Positions 20,933 to 33,500 of a DNA stretch of 64,000 nucleotides are shown in pieces. The notes beneath the pieces are model-generated. The model did no database searches and was not told the origin of the DNA. It was given only the letters and a program-made list of their open reading frames with translations. The stretch comes from Przewalskia tangutica (lineage: Eukaryota; Streptophyta; Magnoliopsida; Solanales; Solanaceae): NCBI GenBank assembly GCA_029844215.1, contig CM056724.1, forward strand, positions 79,441,093 through 79,505,092. The letters are read 5' to 3'. Within the stretch, counting starts at the first letter, position 1. Every line of letters starts with the position of its first letter. The position numbers were made by a program, and so were the translations under genes.

Positions 20933-22249
20933 TGTCACGACGACCGGGTCCGTGGATCGTGCCTTACCCCGGGCACCCTCGTGATACAACATCAGAGAAA
21001 ATCAGCGGAAATAAAAACATAAACATGAAACAATAGACATGATGAATAAACAGGTCAACCAAAACAGTTGCCTTTTGTATATATACATAAAAACCCGAAC
21101 AGTTATCCTTTTTACAAACTCTGTCCACAACAGTACTACAGACCTCTAAGAAGTGACAACAACTATGACGGGACAGGGCCCCACCATACCCCTGAATGTA
21201 CAAGAACCTACAGACTCAGGGTAACATACCAAAAGATAAGCCTCCGAAGAAACGGGGCTTCCCAACACGATGAACTGTGATCCTATGAGCGAGGATCCAC
21301 AACCGATGTACCTCTACCTGCGGCATGAACGCAACCCCCCGAAGGAGGTCAGTACAACAGGTACCAAGTATGTGAAACTGAAAATACTGTAAATGAAATC
21401 ATAACAGTCTATATAAAACAGGAGACATGTATGATAACCAAACTACAACTCATAACATAAAAGCAGTCATGTCAAGTCAGGGACTCACACCCTCAAAGTC
21501 ATCCCTCATGCCCGTGGAACTCCTTCTTCACTGCCGGCAGTCTAGGTATAAATCGTGTGGAATACGTGTCTCGGCCCATCCCATGGGACTCGATAAGAAC
21601 CAGGTGGAATACGTGTCTCGGCCCATCTCATGGGACTCGATAAAGAATCAGGTGGAATACGTGTCTCGGCCCATCCCATGGGACTCGATAAAGAATCAGG
21701 TGGAATACGTGTCTCGGCTCATCTCATGGGACTCGATAAAGAATCAGGTGGAATACGTGTCTCGACCCATCTCATGGGACTCGATAAAGAATCAGGTGGA
21801 ATACGTGTCTCGGCCCATCTCATGGGACTCGATAAGAACCATACATAACAAATCAGCCGACCCTCCATCGAGAGACGCGGTGGTATAGAAATATAATACT
21901 TGCACAACAAGGCTATCACACGCAAACATAGGCAAGTTACACACAACTCGAAGTACTTTCATTTTATGCCGAAGGCCAGGTTCTAACCCCCAAAGTATTA
22001 CGTACGTTAAATTCTTTAAAAAGATCCAATTCTTTTATAAAGGTCACCCGATACCCGTAGTATTAAAAACAGAGTGACTCACATTTTTAAGTAAACCAGA
22101 ACATTTTCTTTTAAAAATCAAGTAACAACATTATTTTCCAAACGTTCAAGTTTGCCTAATTTCAAATGCTCAAGTCTCTTATTTTAGAAAGGTTTCATAA
22201 CTCATAGTCTTAATCTCTTTTAAAACAATTGAGTAACATAAGTCTTATG
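20933..22249 (-). repeat. E4 3' LTR, left segment
   Basis: Starts TGTCACGACGACCGGG, a variant of the usual TGTCACGACCCG. It carries the type B cassette (48-bp repeats) at 21540-21845. It ends TCTTATG where E5 is inserted; TTATG at 22245-22249 is duplicated at 33992-33996. Confidence 0.92.
21540..21845. repeat. 48-bp tandem repeat, six units, E4 LTR
   Basis: GTGGAATACGTGTCTCGG-type units start at 21556, 21604, 21652, 21700, 21748 and 21796, all exactly 48 bp apart. Each includes CCCATGGGACTCGATAA or its CTCATGGG variant. Because 48 is a multiple of three, one plus-strand frame stays open with the 16-residue repeat NQVEYVSRPISWDSIK. The same cassette is in both E6 LTRs on the other strand. Confidence 0.95.
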
Positions 22250-24132
22250 TGTCACGACCCGTTCCGGGGCCCGTGACTGGTGCCTTACCCGGGCACCCAA
22301 GTAGTCATACATCAGAGAAATCAGCGGAATATAAAACAACCAAGATATGAAACAGTATAAATAAGACACAGTTTCTGGGAAAAAGTTGCCTTTCGGCATA
22401 TATGTATATAAGTACCCCAAAATGAACAGTTACATCCCAACCTTACAACAGGTCTACAGACCTCTAAGAGTTTAAAACAACAATGGCGGGACAGGGCCCC
22501 GCCATACCCCTGAATGCAAATATCTATAACGACAGGGGACCATACCAAAATGCTAAGACTCCGGAGAAACGGAGCTTTCCCAACGCTGAAACGGTGATCC
22601 TAAGAACGGGAATCAACAGTAGGAGTACCTTTACCTGCGGCATGAACGGCTTCGAAGGAGGTCGATAACAGTACCAAGTATGTGAAACGAAAATATCAGT
22701 AAATGAAATCATAGTAGTCTATATAAAGCAGAGACATGTATGATAACCAAAACTACGATTCACAATAAATAAGCGATATGTCAAGTCGTGGACTCACGCC
22801 TCAAAGTCATCATAAAACGTGCGGGGTAAGTGCGAGGGCATAGCCGACTACTAAAACCCACGATAACAAGGTCGTAAATCGTATCATGAGATCTGTCTAG
22901 CCGTCATGATCAAAGCCGCCACTCGCGCGATATCTAATGTGCACGTCTATCCTCGAACTTCCGTAGCTCGCGTGGGCCACTCCAATGGCCCGCATGAGGT
23001 ATTCCCGCATCGAGGGTAGCTACTCCCGGCGTCTCGACTCGCCGTCCGCGTGGCCACAAAGACCGCATGACTACAAGGGCCGTACTAACACGGAACTCCG
23101 TAGTTCCGCATAGGCCATCTGAATCGCATAAGGTATTCTCGAATCATAGGTCACTAGACCCGCCTGAGTCTACCCCGCATCGGAGGGCAGCTTAACCCCC
23201 GGAATCATGAGTGATATAATATCAACATGACAGCTTATCGTTAAACAACCTAAGCACAACAAGGGAAAACCCCTTTACACAAACATCACAAGATACTAAC
23301 TCACGTAGCATCCTAACATGTTTACTTATCAAGTCAACAAGAAAGTATTACAAGACTATCACAAATCAATACAATCAAGTTATTCACACAAGGTACTTTC
23401 TACATTATGTTAACAAGTTCGGGTTTTTAGCCCCAAAGTACTTCATGTATTACTCTTTTAAAAGATCCGTTTCTTTCACAAAAGTCACACAATACCCGTA
23501 GTATAAAAATAGAGTGATTATCTTTTGAAGTAAATCAGAACACTTCTCTTTGTAAAATCAAGTAACAACATTCTTTTCCCAACGCTCAAGTTTGCCTAAT
23601 TTCAATTACTCAAGTTTCTCATTTTCGAAAGGTTTCGTAGTTCATAGTTTTAATCCTTTAAAACAATTTGAGAAACATATACCTTATGTGTGAGTAGGTT
23701 ATTATTGTTCATAACAATCTTATTACAGCAGCCATGATCTAGGAAATGTAATATCATTTTGTCTCATCTTAGCTCCTATGCAGATGGAAGTTTCTACTGG
23801 TTTTAATAATACTTATTAGTCAAAACATTTCCCTTTATTAGCGCGGCTGTGTCTTGTTCGACATTCATTCTGATCGGTAAAACATCATTCCTTTTGAAAA
23901 CCAAAAATACTATTTACTCACGAATGAGGTTTCACACTTTTTAACAAAATTCATATTAGTAATATTTAAGTCAAGTCTCTTATTTCTTAAGTCAATAAAT
24001 CATTCTTTTTATCACTCTTAAGCCGTTATACCTAACTTCCCATAAAGCTAGTATAACTCTTAAGCTTTTAAAACCAAGTGTTACTCTTAAAAAGGTTTCT
24101 TAATTCTTTTGAACTACTTGGATCCTTTTATT

Positions 24133-24247
24133 CAGGCTTAAGTCCGAAGACATTGCCGTAATTATTATTCAGGCTTAAGTCCGAAGACATTGCCGTAATT
24201 ATTATTCAGGCTTAAGTCCGAAGACATTGCCGTAATTATTATTCAGT
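24133..24247. repeat. 37-bp repeat, three units, E5 left LTR
   Basis: CAGGCTTAAGTCCGAAGACA recurs at 24133, 24170 and 24207, with a final CAG at 24244. The right LTR has the same array near 32408-32521. Confidence 0.92.
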
Positions 24248-25013
24248 TAACACACGTACGTCTACCGTACTATATACATATTCTTTAAAATATCATGCTC
24301 AAGAGGATAGGAAGAATCACATACCTTCTCGGCGAAATCCACCTGCCAAGTTGAATATGTCGCGCGCAGAGAATCGACCTATAACAGTCAAATACGTCTA
24401 TCAACATCTAGACTGTACTGTACAAAGCTCTAAGCAGAGGGTTCGTTATTCTATGGACATTTGGGCAGCACTTCCCTACCCGGTGAGCTACTCAAGTCTA
24501 CTGTGAAAACAGTCCTATGTAAGTACAATTCTATTATTCTTCTTTTAAACCCTTCTACTGTGATATCAGTTCAATTCTATTCTTAATATCCTTCTAAGTA
24601 CTTATACTTATTCCTATACTTCTACAGTATGTATTTTCTAATTACAAAAGGAGGATAAGGTTATTTACCTCGGTAAGCCCAATAATATCCTAGATAAAAG
24701 TCGCGCCTGAGCAAGGTTTAGCTCCTAAGTTGTACGCTCCGATAGCTCCAAGAAAACCTTAGAAGTTCTTCACAACTTCTACTAAGGACTAAGGGATTTG
24801 GGCTAGGGTATTTTGGGCATTATAACAATACTAGAAGGCAACTTTTCTACCAAGGGAGGGGGGGTAGGTTTCGGCTAGGCTAGGGGGGGTAGCCTCGGCT
24901 AAGCTTCTCCAAAGGGGGGGGGGGTGTTTGGACGAAAAGGCTTTAAGGGAGAGGAGAGGATTTTTAGACTTGGAAAGTAATTGTGGATGAAGAACTCTTC
25001 ATCTTAAGGGGGG

Positions 25014-25021
25014 TATTTATA
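25014..25021 (-). promoter_or_regulatory. TATA box of E5 left LTR
   Basis: TATTTATA (TATAAATA in LTR sense), in the context GGGGTATTTATAGG. Confidence 0.72.
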
Positions 25022-25190
25022 GGTCAAGGGATGGCCAACCAATGGCCAAGATTTAGCCAAGTGCTAGGCAAGTGTAAGGCCAAGATTAGGGCAAGTGTAC
25101 CTAGCCAACTTGCACACAAAATATCCTACCAACTACTTGACAAAATTGGACATCCATTCGGCCCTATGGACGCCACACATCCATCAATTG

Positions 25191-25212
25191 GAGGGTGACA
25201 AGTGTCGCCCTC
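25191..25212. promoter_or_regulatory. U3 palindrome of E5 left LTR
   Basis: GAGGGTGACA and TGTCGCCCTC around AG; one base of the second arm differs from the perfect palindrome, identically in the right LTR (33469-33490). Confidence 0.65.
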
Positions 25213-25696
25213 CCGTTGGTCCAAAGTGTTTCGTCTCTCGGAAAAATCCGCAAAAATTAGAAATGACATAGCCGGAATTTATCCTACGCGAGTTTAGTAA
25301 AACGTTTCGTCGAAAACGACTCTGTCGGTGTTGTGCACAAAGTGAAATTCGGCCAAGCCACCAGGGGGTGACACGTGTCGCCTCCTACTCGTCCAAAATA
25401 TTTCATCTTAGAAAATATCCACAATGGCCAAAATCTCGAAAACAAAGTGGGCCACACAAAGCAGTAAATTTCTCAGTGGGCCCACGTGACCATTTCAGAA
25501 AATAAAATTCCATAATTCTCTATTATTCCAAGAAGTCCGAATACCGTCACGGGAATCCAATTCCCATTAACGAACCTTTCTCCTTCACAGGAAACTTTTC
25601 CGTGGAAAAATCACCTCTTTCTTCCTTTCCAATTTCAATGTCGTATTCTCGTACGTACGTCCTCGCATACATACCCTGGAACTACGGGGTATAACA

Positions 25697-25709
25697 TTCT
25701 CCCCTCCTT
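25697..25709 (-). other. polypurine tract of E5 (first of three copies)
   Basis: TTCTCCCCTCCTT, the complement of AAGGAGGGGAGAA, directly after LTR terminus 25696. Extra copies made by the triplication follow the repeated termini at 26902-26914 and 28106-28118. Confidence 0.9.
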
Positions 25710-26760
25710 AGAAACATTTGTCCCGAATGTTCCTTCTAGGTCTTAAAACAAACAGGCGCCAGTATAGTCCTTACTGCTATACTTACGGAAACAACCATGC
25801 CATACCTGGCCACAACACAACAAGCGCACATACTTATCTCCAAGTCCACGAGGAATCACCTCAATCACAAAAGCTCCTACTCGAGGTCTAAAAAGATACT
25901 CCCTTCGCACCTACTCTTTACAAACGAAATGATCACACCTATGCCTGTAATACATGTTCGCTTCTTCCCTTACTCGTCGTACCCTTCTCGTACACTCGAA
26001 CTCTTTCTCATAACTTACCATGTTTCTGGTACAGCTTCCCACTGACTCTGAGCTGCCAATGACCTCTTTTGGATAAGCTCCACCCTATCCACGCCCTGCT
26101 GAACAAGTACGAACCAACTATCTGCACCTTGCTTACATCGAATCAGTCGATCGGCAATCTTACACTAGCGACATAAAAAGGCTCCAAACGGCGACACGAA
26201 TACGAAATGGTAGCTATATAATACATACTCAACAAGAGGCGAAGAGTCCTTACGGCTACTCGAAATCCAACCACTTGCAGGGGTGAATGCGACACCGAGA
26301 TTCACTGAGTTCCTAACCTGCTCGTAACTCTTCCGGAAAGAAAGCGGTAGTAATTTGGACTCCCTGTCACCATAAGGTGAAGGTAGGCACCCCGTGCAGC
26401 CTTACAACCTTCTTGAAATAATCATCTCGCAACTTACTACCGAGTACACGGTTTGACTAAAAGATAAGACGGGTTGACCCCATCGACCCGACTACTGGTT
26501 GAACACATCCACGAACTCGTACAATGGTTAACTAAACCTGGGCCTAACACCCTCGTGATCCTAACACAAAGCGGGACCACCACAAACTGACCCCATCACC
26601 AAACAGTATGGGTCGACCCGCAACACGGCCTCAACCCGACCCGGCAACGCGCAAAACACTAGCTCCCCGATCCGGAACAATCTCACCAATCACGTTACGA
26701 AAACCTAGCGGTCTTCTAAGCTCAACTACCCTCTTTCATTTCACATCACTCAGGGATTCA
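25710..26760 (-). pseudogene. integrase remnant, unit 1 of the E5 triplication
   Basis: On the minus strand this matches the decayed integrase region of E1 (16817-17633) and its surroundings: the complement of 26040-26180 corresponds to GGATAAGCTTATCC-type sequence and the GRKC/WFEV region, and 26340-26420 to the KVVRLHEVP region. No frame stays open over more than about 80 codons and no catalytic motif is intact. The following two units carry the same remnant. Confidence 0.65.
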
Positions 26761-26914
26761 TCCCATTAACGAACCTTTCTCCTTCACAAAAACCGGAAAC
26801 TTTTCCGTGGAAAAATCACCTCTTTCTTCCTTTCCAATTTCAATGTCGTATTCTCGTACGTACGTCCTCGCATACATACCCTGGAACTACGGGGTATAAC
26901 ATTCTCCCCTCCTT

Positions 26915-27964
26915 AGAAACATTTGTCCCGAATGTTCCTTCTAGGTCTTAAAACAAACAGGCGCCAGTATAGTCCTTACTGCTATACTTACGGAAACAAC
27001 CATGCCATACCTGGCCACAACACAACAAGCGCACATACTTATCTCCAAGTCCACGAGGAATCACCTCAATCACAAAAGCTCCTACTCGAGGTCTAAAAGA
27101 TACTCCGCACCTACTCTTTACAAACGAAATGATCACACCTATGCACGTAATACATGTTCGCTTCTTCCTTACTCGTCGTACCGCTTCGTACACTCGAACT
27201 CTTTCTCATAACTTACCATGTTTCTGGTACAGCTTCCCACTGACTCTGAGCTGCCAATGACCTCTTTTGGATAAGCTCCACCCTATCCACGCCCTGCTGA
27301 ACAAGTACGAACCAACTATCTGCACCTTGCTTACATCGAATCAGTCGATCGGCAATCTTACACTAGCGCTTATAAAAAGGCTCCAAACGGCGACACCCGA
27401 ATACTGAAATGGTAGCTATATAATACATACTCAACAAGAGGCGAAGAGTCCTTACGGCTACTCCCGAAATCCAACCACTTGCCCGAGGGTGAATGCGACA
27501 TCGAGATTCACTGAGTTCCTAACCTTGCTGGTAACTCTTCCGGAAAAAGCAGTAGTAATTTGGACTCCCCTGTCAGCCATAAGGTGAAGGTAGGCACCCC
27601 GTGCAGCCTTACAACCTTCTTGAAATAATCATCTCGCAACTTACTACCGAGTACACGGTTTGACTAAAAGATAAGACGGGTTGACCCCATCGACCCGACT
27701 ACTGGTTGAACACATCCACGAACTCGTACAATGGTTAACTAAACCTGGGCCTAACACCCTCGTGATCCTAACACAAAGCGGGACCACCACAACCCCCATC
27801 ACCAAACAGGCGTGGGTCGACCCGCAACACGGCCTCAACCCGACCCGAAACGCCAAGAAACACTAGCTCCCCGATCCGGAACAATCTCACCAATCACGTT
27901 ACGAAAACCTAGCGGTCTTCTAAGCTCAACTACCCTCTTTCATTTCACATCACTCAGGGATTCA
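26915..27964 (-). pseudogene. integrase remnant, unit 2 of the E5 triplication
   Basis: Nearly the same sequence as 25710-26760, so equally decayed. Short open frames on either strand differ among the three units, which argues against coding function. Confidence 0.62.
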
Positions 27965-28118
27965 TCCCATTAACGAACCTTTCTCCTTCACAAAAACCGG
28001 AAACTTTTCCGTGGAAAAATCACCTCTTTCTTCCTTTCCAATTTCAATGTCGTATTCTCGTACGTACGTCCTCGCATACATACCCTGGAACTACGGGGTA
28101 TAACATTCTCCCCTCCTT

Positions 28119-29150
28119 AGAAACATTTGTCCCGAATGTTCCTTCTAGGTCTTAAAACAAACAGGCGCCAGTATAGTCCTTACTGCTATACTTACGGAAA
28201 CAACCATGCCATACCTGGCCACAACACAACAAGCGCACATACTTATCTCCAAGTCCACGAGGAATCACCTCAATCACAAAAGCTCCTACTCGAGGTCTAA
28301 AAAGATACTCCTTCGCTACTCTTTACAAACGAAATGATCACACCTATGCTCATGTACATGTTCGCTTCTTCCTTACTCGTCGTACACTCGAACTCTTTCT
28401 CATAACTTACCATGTTTTAGTGACTTCCCGACTACGAGCCAATGACCTCTTCTGGATAAGCTCCACCCTATCCACGCCCTGCTGAACAAGTACGAACCAA
28501 CTATCTGCACCTTGCTTACATCGAATCAGTCGATCGGCAATCTTACACTAGCGCTTATAAAAAGGCTCCAAACGGCGACACGAATCACGAAATGGTAGCT
28601 ATATAATACATACTCAACAAGAGGCGAAGAGTCCTTACAGCTACACCCGAAATCCAAACACTGGCCCGAGGGTGAATGCGACACTGAGAGTCACCTGAGT
28701 TCCTAACCTTGCCTGGTAACTCTTCCAGAAAAAGAAGTAGTAATTTGGACTCCTCGGCCATAAGGTGAAGGTAGGCACCCCGTGCAGCCTTACAACCTTC
28801 TTGAAATAATCATCTCGCAACTTACTACCGAGTACACGGTTTGACTAAAAGATAAGACGGGTTGACCCCATCGGCCCGACTACTGGTTGAACACATCCAC
28901 GAACTCGTACAATGGTTAACTAAACCTGGGCCTAACACCCTCGTGATCCTAACACAAAGCGGGACCACCACAAACTGACCCCATCACCAAACAGGGCGTG
29001 GGTCGACCCGCAACACGGCCTCAACCCGACCCGGCAACACGCAAAACACTAGCTCCCCGATCCGGAACAATCTCACCAATCACGTTACGAAAACCTAGCG
29101 GTCTTCTAAGCTCAACTACCCTCTTTCATTTCACATCACTCAGGGATTCA
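28119..29150 (-). pseudogene. integrase remnant, unit 3 of the E5 triplication
   Basis: Third copy of the remnant. It has a few more small deletions than unit 1, for example around 28370-28440. This unit joins the single-copy linker at 29151. Confidence 0.62.
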
Positions 29151-29430
29151 TCCCACAAAATATCTCACGTATACTATGCACCTCGATAAGGGTCAAACAT
29201 GAAATAATTCTTTTACCAAATATGGCCTCGCCTCTATGGTCCCTACGTATATATTCTAAGGCTCACACTTTTTCTATCCCCCAATCTTTCCCGGTTAACT
29301 AATCATGATTCCTAATCACAGTTAACGCAATGCTATCTGAAAATAACACTTAAGATACTCGCTACACATATAAATCTCTAAAGGGTTAAGGATATACCTG
29401 TATCTACGGCACTTCCCTAGGTCGTTCTAG
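29151..29430 (-). other. non-coding linker of E5
   Basis: Minus-strand equivalent of the E1 linker; it includes the complement of TGGTTAGTTAA-like sequence near 29295-29312 and of GTATATCCTTAACCC near 29385. Nothing coding. Confidence 0.7.
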
Positions 29431-30339
29431 TCAATCCATACTGCTTTGTGAAGGTGATGAACTATCCACTGATCCCGAAGGATGAGTCCCTACATCCCCG
29501 CCAACTCTGGTTGGACAATTTCTCGCAAAATGGCCCTGCTGGCCGCAAACATAACAAGTCGAAGCACGACACTCCCACGATGACATCGACCACAACGCCA
29601 CACCGAGGTGGGGTGGCCTCCCAGCTAACACCTCCTCTCCGAACCATCGCATCCACAATCGACCGTAGGCCGAGTCTTCTTCCTACTTGCATCCTTCCTC
29701 ATAGAACATTCCCTCGCCATATGGCCCTGACGGCCGCAAATAAAACAAGCACCAGTAAAAAGACGGCATTTCCCGGGATGACGCCTGCCACACTGTGAAC
29801 ACTGAGGAAAAACTGAACCCTGTGGAGGGACACTCTGCACTGGCGGAGGCGCATGTCTAATCTGCTGCCGAGGCGGTTCGCCTCGAGAGTTACCAAATGA
29901 TCCTACCAATCGGGCCCTCTTCTGCTGATCTTGTTTAATCTGTCGATCTCTACCTCTCTCAGCCCGCTGCACATAATCCTGAACGCAAGCCTGGCTCGTT
30001 CCTGACTGAAGAGCTACTTCCTCACAACCCTTCTTTAGATAAGCATCAATATCCTTGGTATACCGGTACATAAAATACTCTCTGGCTGCCAAGTCCCTTG
30101 CTAATGTGGTGCCGTCTCCTTCCAATCCATATTTTCTCGCTCCAGTCGTGGAACCGAAAGTCCAGATGTCATGGCGCGATGAGGCTAATCGCCTTGTGCC
30201 AAACTCTGCTTCTTTGGCGGCGCCTCGTAACTCCGTATGAAGCATCACCTCAGTGATGATTGGGCATGTGCCCTTCTAAATCTCTGTACTCGCAGCCTTC
30301 GCCGCTTTGCCTCTGGGCGAGTTGCTGGCGTGGAGGCAT
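29431..30339 (-). pseudogene. gag remnant of E5 with two CCHC zinc knuckles
   Basis: The start codon lies at 30339-30337 (MPPR), but that frame stops soon. The main frame, 30248 down to 29625, reads DLAAREYFMYRYTKDIDAYL, then CSQCGRRHPGKC and the knuckle CFICGRQGHMAREC at 29706-29747. A second knuckle, CYVCGQQGHFARNC, lies at 29515-29556 in a different frame (the spacing is not a multiple of three). The first knuckle resembles those of E1; the region of the second resembles E7's gag end. The capsid core is shortened as in E1 and E8. At least two frameshifts. Confidence 0.87.
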
Positions 30340-30528
30340 AATCGGTAAAGGAAAGGAATACGTTAGAGGGGTCCAACTTATAACACAACTCTAAAGCACG
30401 ATCTCGAGTGAGAAAAATGGAAACCAATCCTAAATATCCTATAGTCTCACGATTATTGGTGTGGTGCACAACACCGATAATCAAGACTCTACTAGATACG
30501 ATCTGTAGACACTTTCAGAGGATTAATC

Positions 30529-30540
30529 GTTACGATACCA
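30529..30540 (-). other. primer-binding site of E5 (altered)
   Basis: GTTACGATACCA stands where E7 and E8 have GCTCTGATACCA. The 3'-terminal part (TGGTATC in element sense) is kept. The changed bases are at a CTG context. Confidence 0.75.
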
Positions 30541-30543
30541 CTT

Positions 30544-33500
30544 TGTCACGACCCGTTCAGGGGCGTGGATCGTGCCTACGGCACCCAAGTAGTCATACAT
30601 CGTAGAAATCGGAATATAAAACAACCAAGATATGAAACAGTATAAATAAGACACGGTTTAGGAAAAAGTTGCCTTTCGGCATATATGTATATAAGTACCC
30701 CAAAATGAGCGATTCATCCCAACCTTACAACAGTCTACAGGACCTCTAGAGTTTAAAACAACAATGGCGGGACGGGGCCCGCCATACCCTGAATGCAAAT
30801 ATCTATAACGACGGGACCATACCAAAATGCTAAGACTCGGGAGAAACGAGCTTTCCCAATCTTTGAAACGGTGATCCTAAGAACGGAATCAACGGTAGAG
30901 TACCTTTACTGCGGCATGAACGGCCCGAAGGAGGTCAAGACAAGTACCAAGTATGTGGCGAAAATCAGTAAATGAAATCATAGTAGTCTATATAAAGCGG
31001 GAGACATGTATGATAACCAAAACTACGATTCCTGATAAATAAGCGATGTCAAGTCGTGGACTCACGCCTCAAAGTCATCATAAAACCGTGCGGGGTAAAT
31101 GCGAGGGCATAGCCGACTACTAAAACCCACGATACAACAAGGTCGTAAAGCGTATCATGAGATATGTCTAGACCGTCACATGATCAAAGCGGCCACTCGC
31201 GCAGTATCTAATGCGGCGTCTATCCTCGAACTTCCGTAGCTCGCACGGGCCACTCCAATGGCCCGCATGAGGTATTCCCGCATCGGTAGCTACTCGGCGG
31301 CGTCTGGACTCGCCGTCCGCGTGGCCACAAAGACCGCGTGACCACAAGGGCGTGATACTAACCTGGAACTCCCGTAGTTCCGCATAGTACATACAGACCT
31401 GCATAAGGTATTCTCGAATCATAGGTCACTAGGCACGCCTGAGTCTACCCAGCATCGGAGGGCAGCTTAAACCCCGGAATCATGAGTGATATAATATCAA
31501 CATGATGACTTATCGTTAAACAACCTAAGCACAACAAGGGAAAACCCTTTACACAAACATCACAAGATACTAACTCACGTAGCATCCTAACATGTTTACT
31601 TATCAAGTCAACAAGAAAGTATTACAAGACTATCACAAATCAATACAATCAAGTTATTCACACAAGGTACTTTCTACATTATGTTAAAAAGTTCGGGTTT
31701 TTAGCCCCAAGTACTTCATGTATTACTCTTTTAAAAGATCCGTTTCTTTTACAAAAGTCACACAATACCCGTAGTATAAAAATAGAGTGATTATCTTTTG
31801 AAGTAAATCAGAACACTTCTCTTTGTAAAATCAAGTAACAACATTCTTTTCCCAACGCTCAAGTTTGCCTAATTTCAATTACTCAAGTTTCTCATTTTCG
31901 AAAGGTTTCGTAGTTCATAGTTTTAATCCTTTAAAACAATTTGAGAAACATATACCTTATGTGTGAGTAGGTTATTATTGTTCATAACAATCTTATTACA
32001 GCAGCCATGATCTAGGAAATGTAATATCATTTTGTCTCATCTTAGCTCCTATGCAGATGGAAGTTTCTACTGGTTTTAATAATACTTATTAGTCAAAACA
32101 TTTCCCTTTATTAGCGCGGCTGTGGTTTGTTCGACATTCATTCTGATCGGTAAAACATCATTCCTTTTGAAAACCAAAAATACTATTTACTCACGAATGA
32201 GGTTTCACACTTTTTAACAAAATTCATATTAGTAATATTTAAGTCAAGTCTCTTATTTCTTAAGTCAATAAATCATTCTTTTTATCACTCTTAAGCCGTT
32301 ATACCTAACTTCCCATAAAGCTAGTATAACTCTTAAGCTTTTAAAACCAAGTGTTACTCTTAAAAAGGTTTCTTAATTCTTTTGAACTACTTCAGATCCT
32401 TTTTATTCAGGCTTAAGTCAGAAGACATTGCCGTAATTATTATTCAGGCTTAAGTCCGAAGACATTGCCGTAATTATTATTCAGGCTTAAGTCCGAAGAC
32501 ATTGCCGTAATTATTATTCAGTTAACACACGTACGTCTACCGTACTATATACATATTCTTTAAAATATCATGCTCAAGAGGATAGGAAGAATCACATACC
32601 TTCTCGGCGAAATCCACCTGCCAAGTTGAATATGTCGTGCGCAGAGAATCGACCTATAACAGTCAAATACGTCTATCAACGTCTAGACTGTACTGTACAA
32701 AGCTCTAAGCAGAGGGTTCGTTATTCTATGGACATTTGGGCAGCACTTCCCTACCCGGTGAGCTACTCAAGTCTACTGTGAAAACAGTCCTATGTAAGTA
32801 CAGTTCTATTATTCTTCTTTTAAACCCTTCTACTGTGATATCAGTTCAATTCTATTCTTAATATCCTTCTAAGTATTTATACTTATTCCTATACTTCTAC
32901 AGTATGTATTTTCTAATTACAAAAGGAGGATAAGGTTATTTACCTCGGTAAGCCCAATAATATCCTAGATAAAAGTCGCGCCTGAGCAAGGTTTAGCTCC
33001 TAAGTTGTACGCTCCGATAGCTCCAAGAAAACCTTAGAAGTTCTTCACAACTTCTACTAAGGACTAAGGGATTTGGGCTAGGGTATTTTGGGCATTATAA
33101 CAATACTAGAAGGCAACTTTTCTACCAAGGGAGGGGGGGTAGGTTTCGGCTAGGCTAGGGGGGGGGTAGCCTCGGCTAAGCTTCTCCAAAGGGGGGGGGG
33201 GGTGTTTGGACGAAAAGGCTTTAAGGGAGAGGAGAGGATTTTTAGACTTGGAAAGTAATTGTGGATGAAGAACTCTTCATCTTAAGGGGGGTATTTATAG
33301 GTCAAGGGATGGCCAACCAATGGCCAAGATTTAGCCAAGTGCTAGGCAAGTGTAAGGCCAAGATTAGGGCAAGTGTACCTAGCCAACTTGCACACAAAAT
33401 ATCCTACCAACTACTTGACAAAATTGGACATCCATTCGGCCCTATGGACGCCACACATCCATCAATTGGAGGGTGACAAGTGTCGCCCTCCCGTTGGTCC

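Larger units (their letters stand above)
22250..25696 (-). repeat. E5 left LTR (3' LTR in element sense)
   Basis: TGTCACGACCCG to GGGGTATAACA. It contains the type A cassette at 22980-23215, three 37-bp units at 24133-24247, a TATA box at 25014-25021 and the palindrome at 25191-25212 with one arm mismatch (TGTCGCCCTC). Confidence 0.94.
25562..29150 (-). repeat. tandem triplication in E5, about 1.2 kb per unit
   Basis: Three near-identical units at 25562-26760, 26761-27964 and 27965-29150. Each starts with TCCCATTAACGAACC (LTR edge), runs through GGGGTATAACA (LTR terminus at 25696, 26901 and 28105), the PPT complement and about 1.05 kb of integrase remnant, and ends before TCCCA. The junction bases TCCCA are present both in the LTR (25562-25566) and in the internal region (29151-29155), so the duplications arose at 5-bp microhomology. 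The units differ by short indels, many at CNG sites. Confidence 0.93.

Noticed and set aside
21427..21888. 153-codon frame as a protein gene
   Set aside because: It lies antisense inside an LTR and its openness follows from the 48-bp period. Kept only as a question under the antisense-frame finding.
25797..27211. Repeated plus-strand frames starting MPYLATTQQAHILIS
   Set aside because: They are antisense to the integrase remnant of E5 and are repeated only because of the triplication; the copies differ by frameshifts.
29448..29798. 116-codon plus-strand frame
   Set aside because: It is the shadow of the gag zinc-knuckle region on the other strand, which carries clear CCHC motifs.
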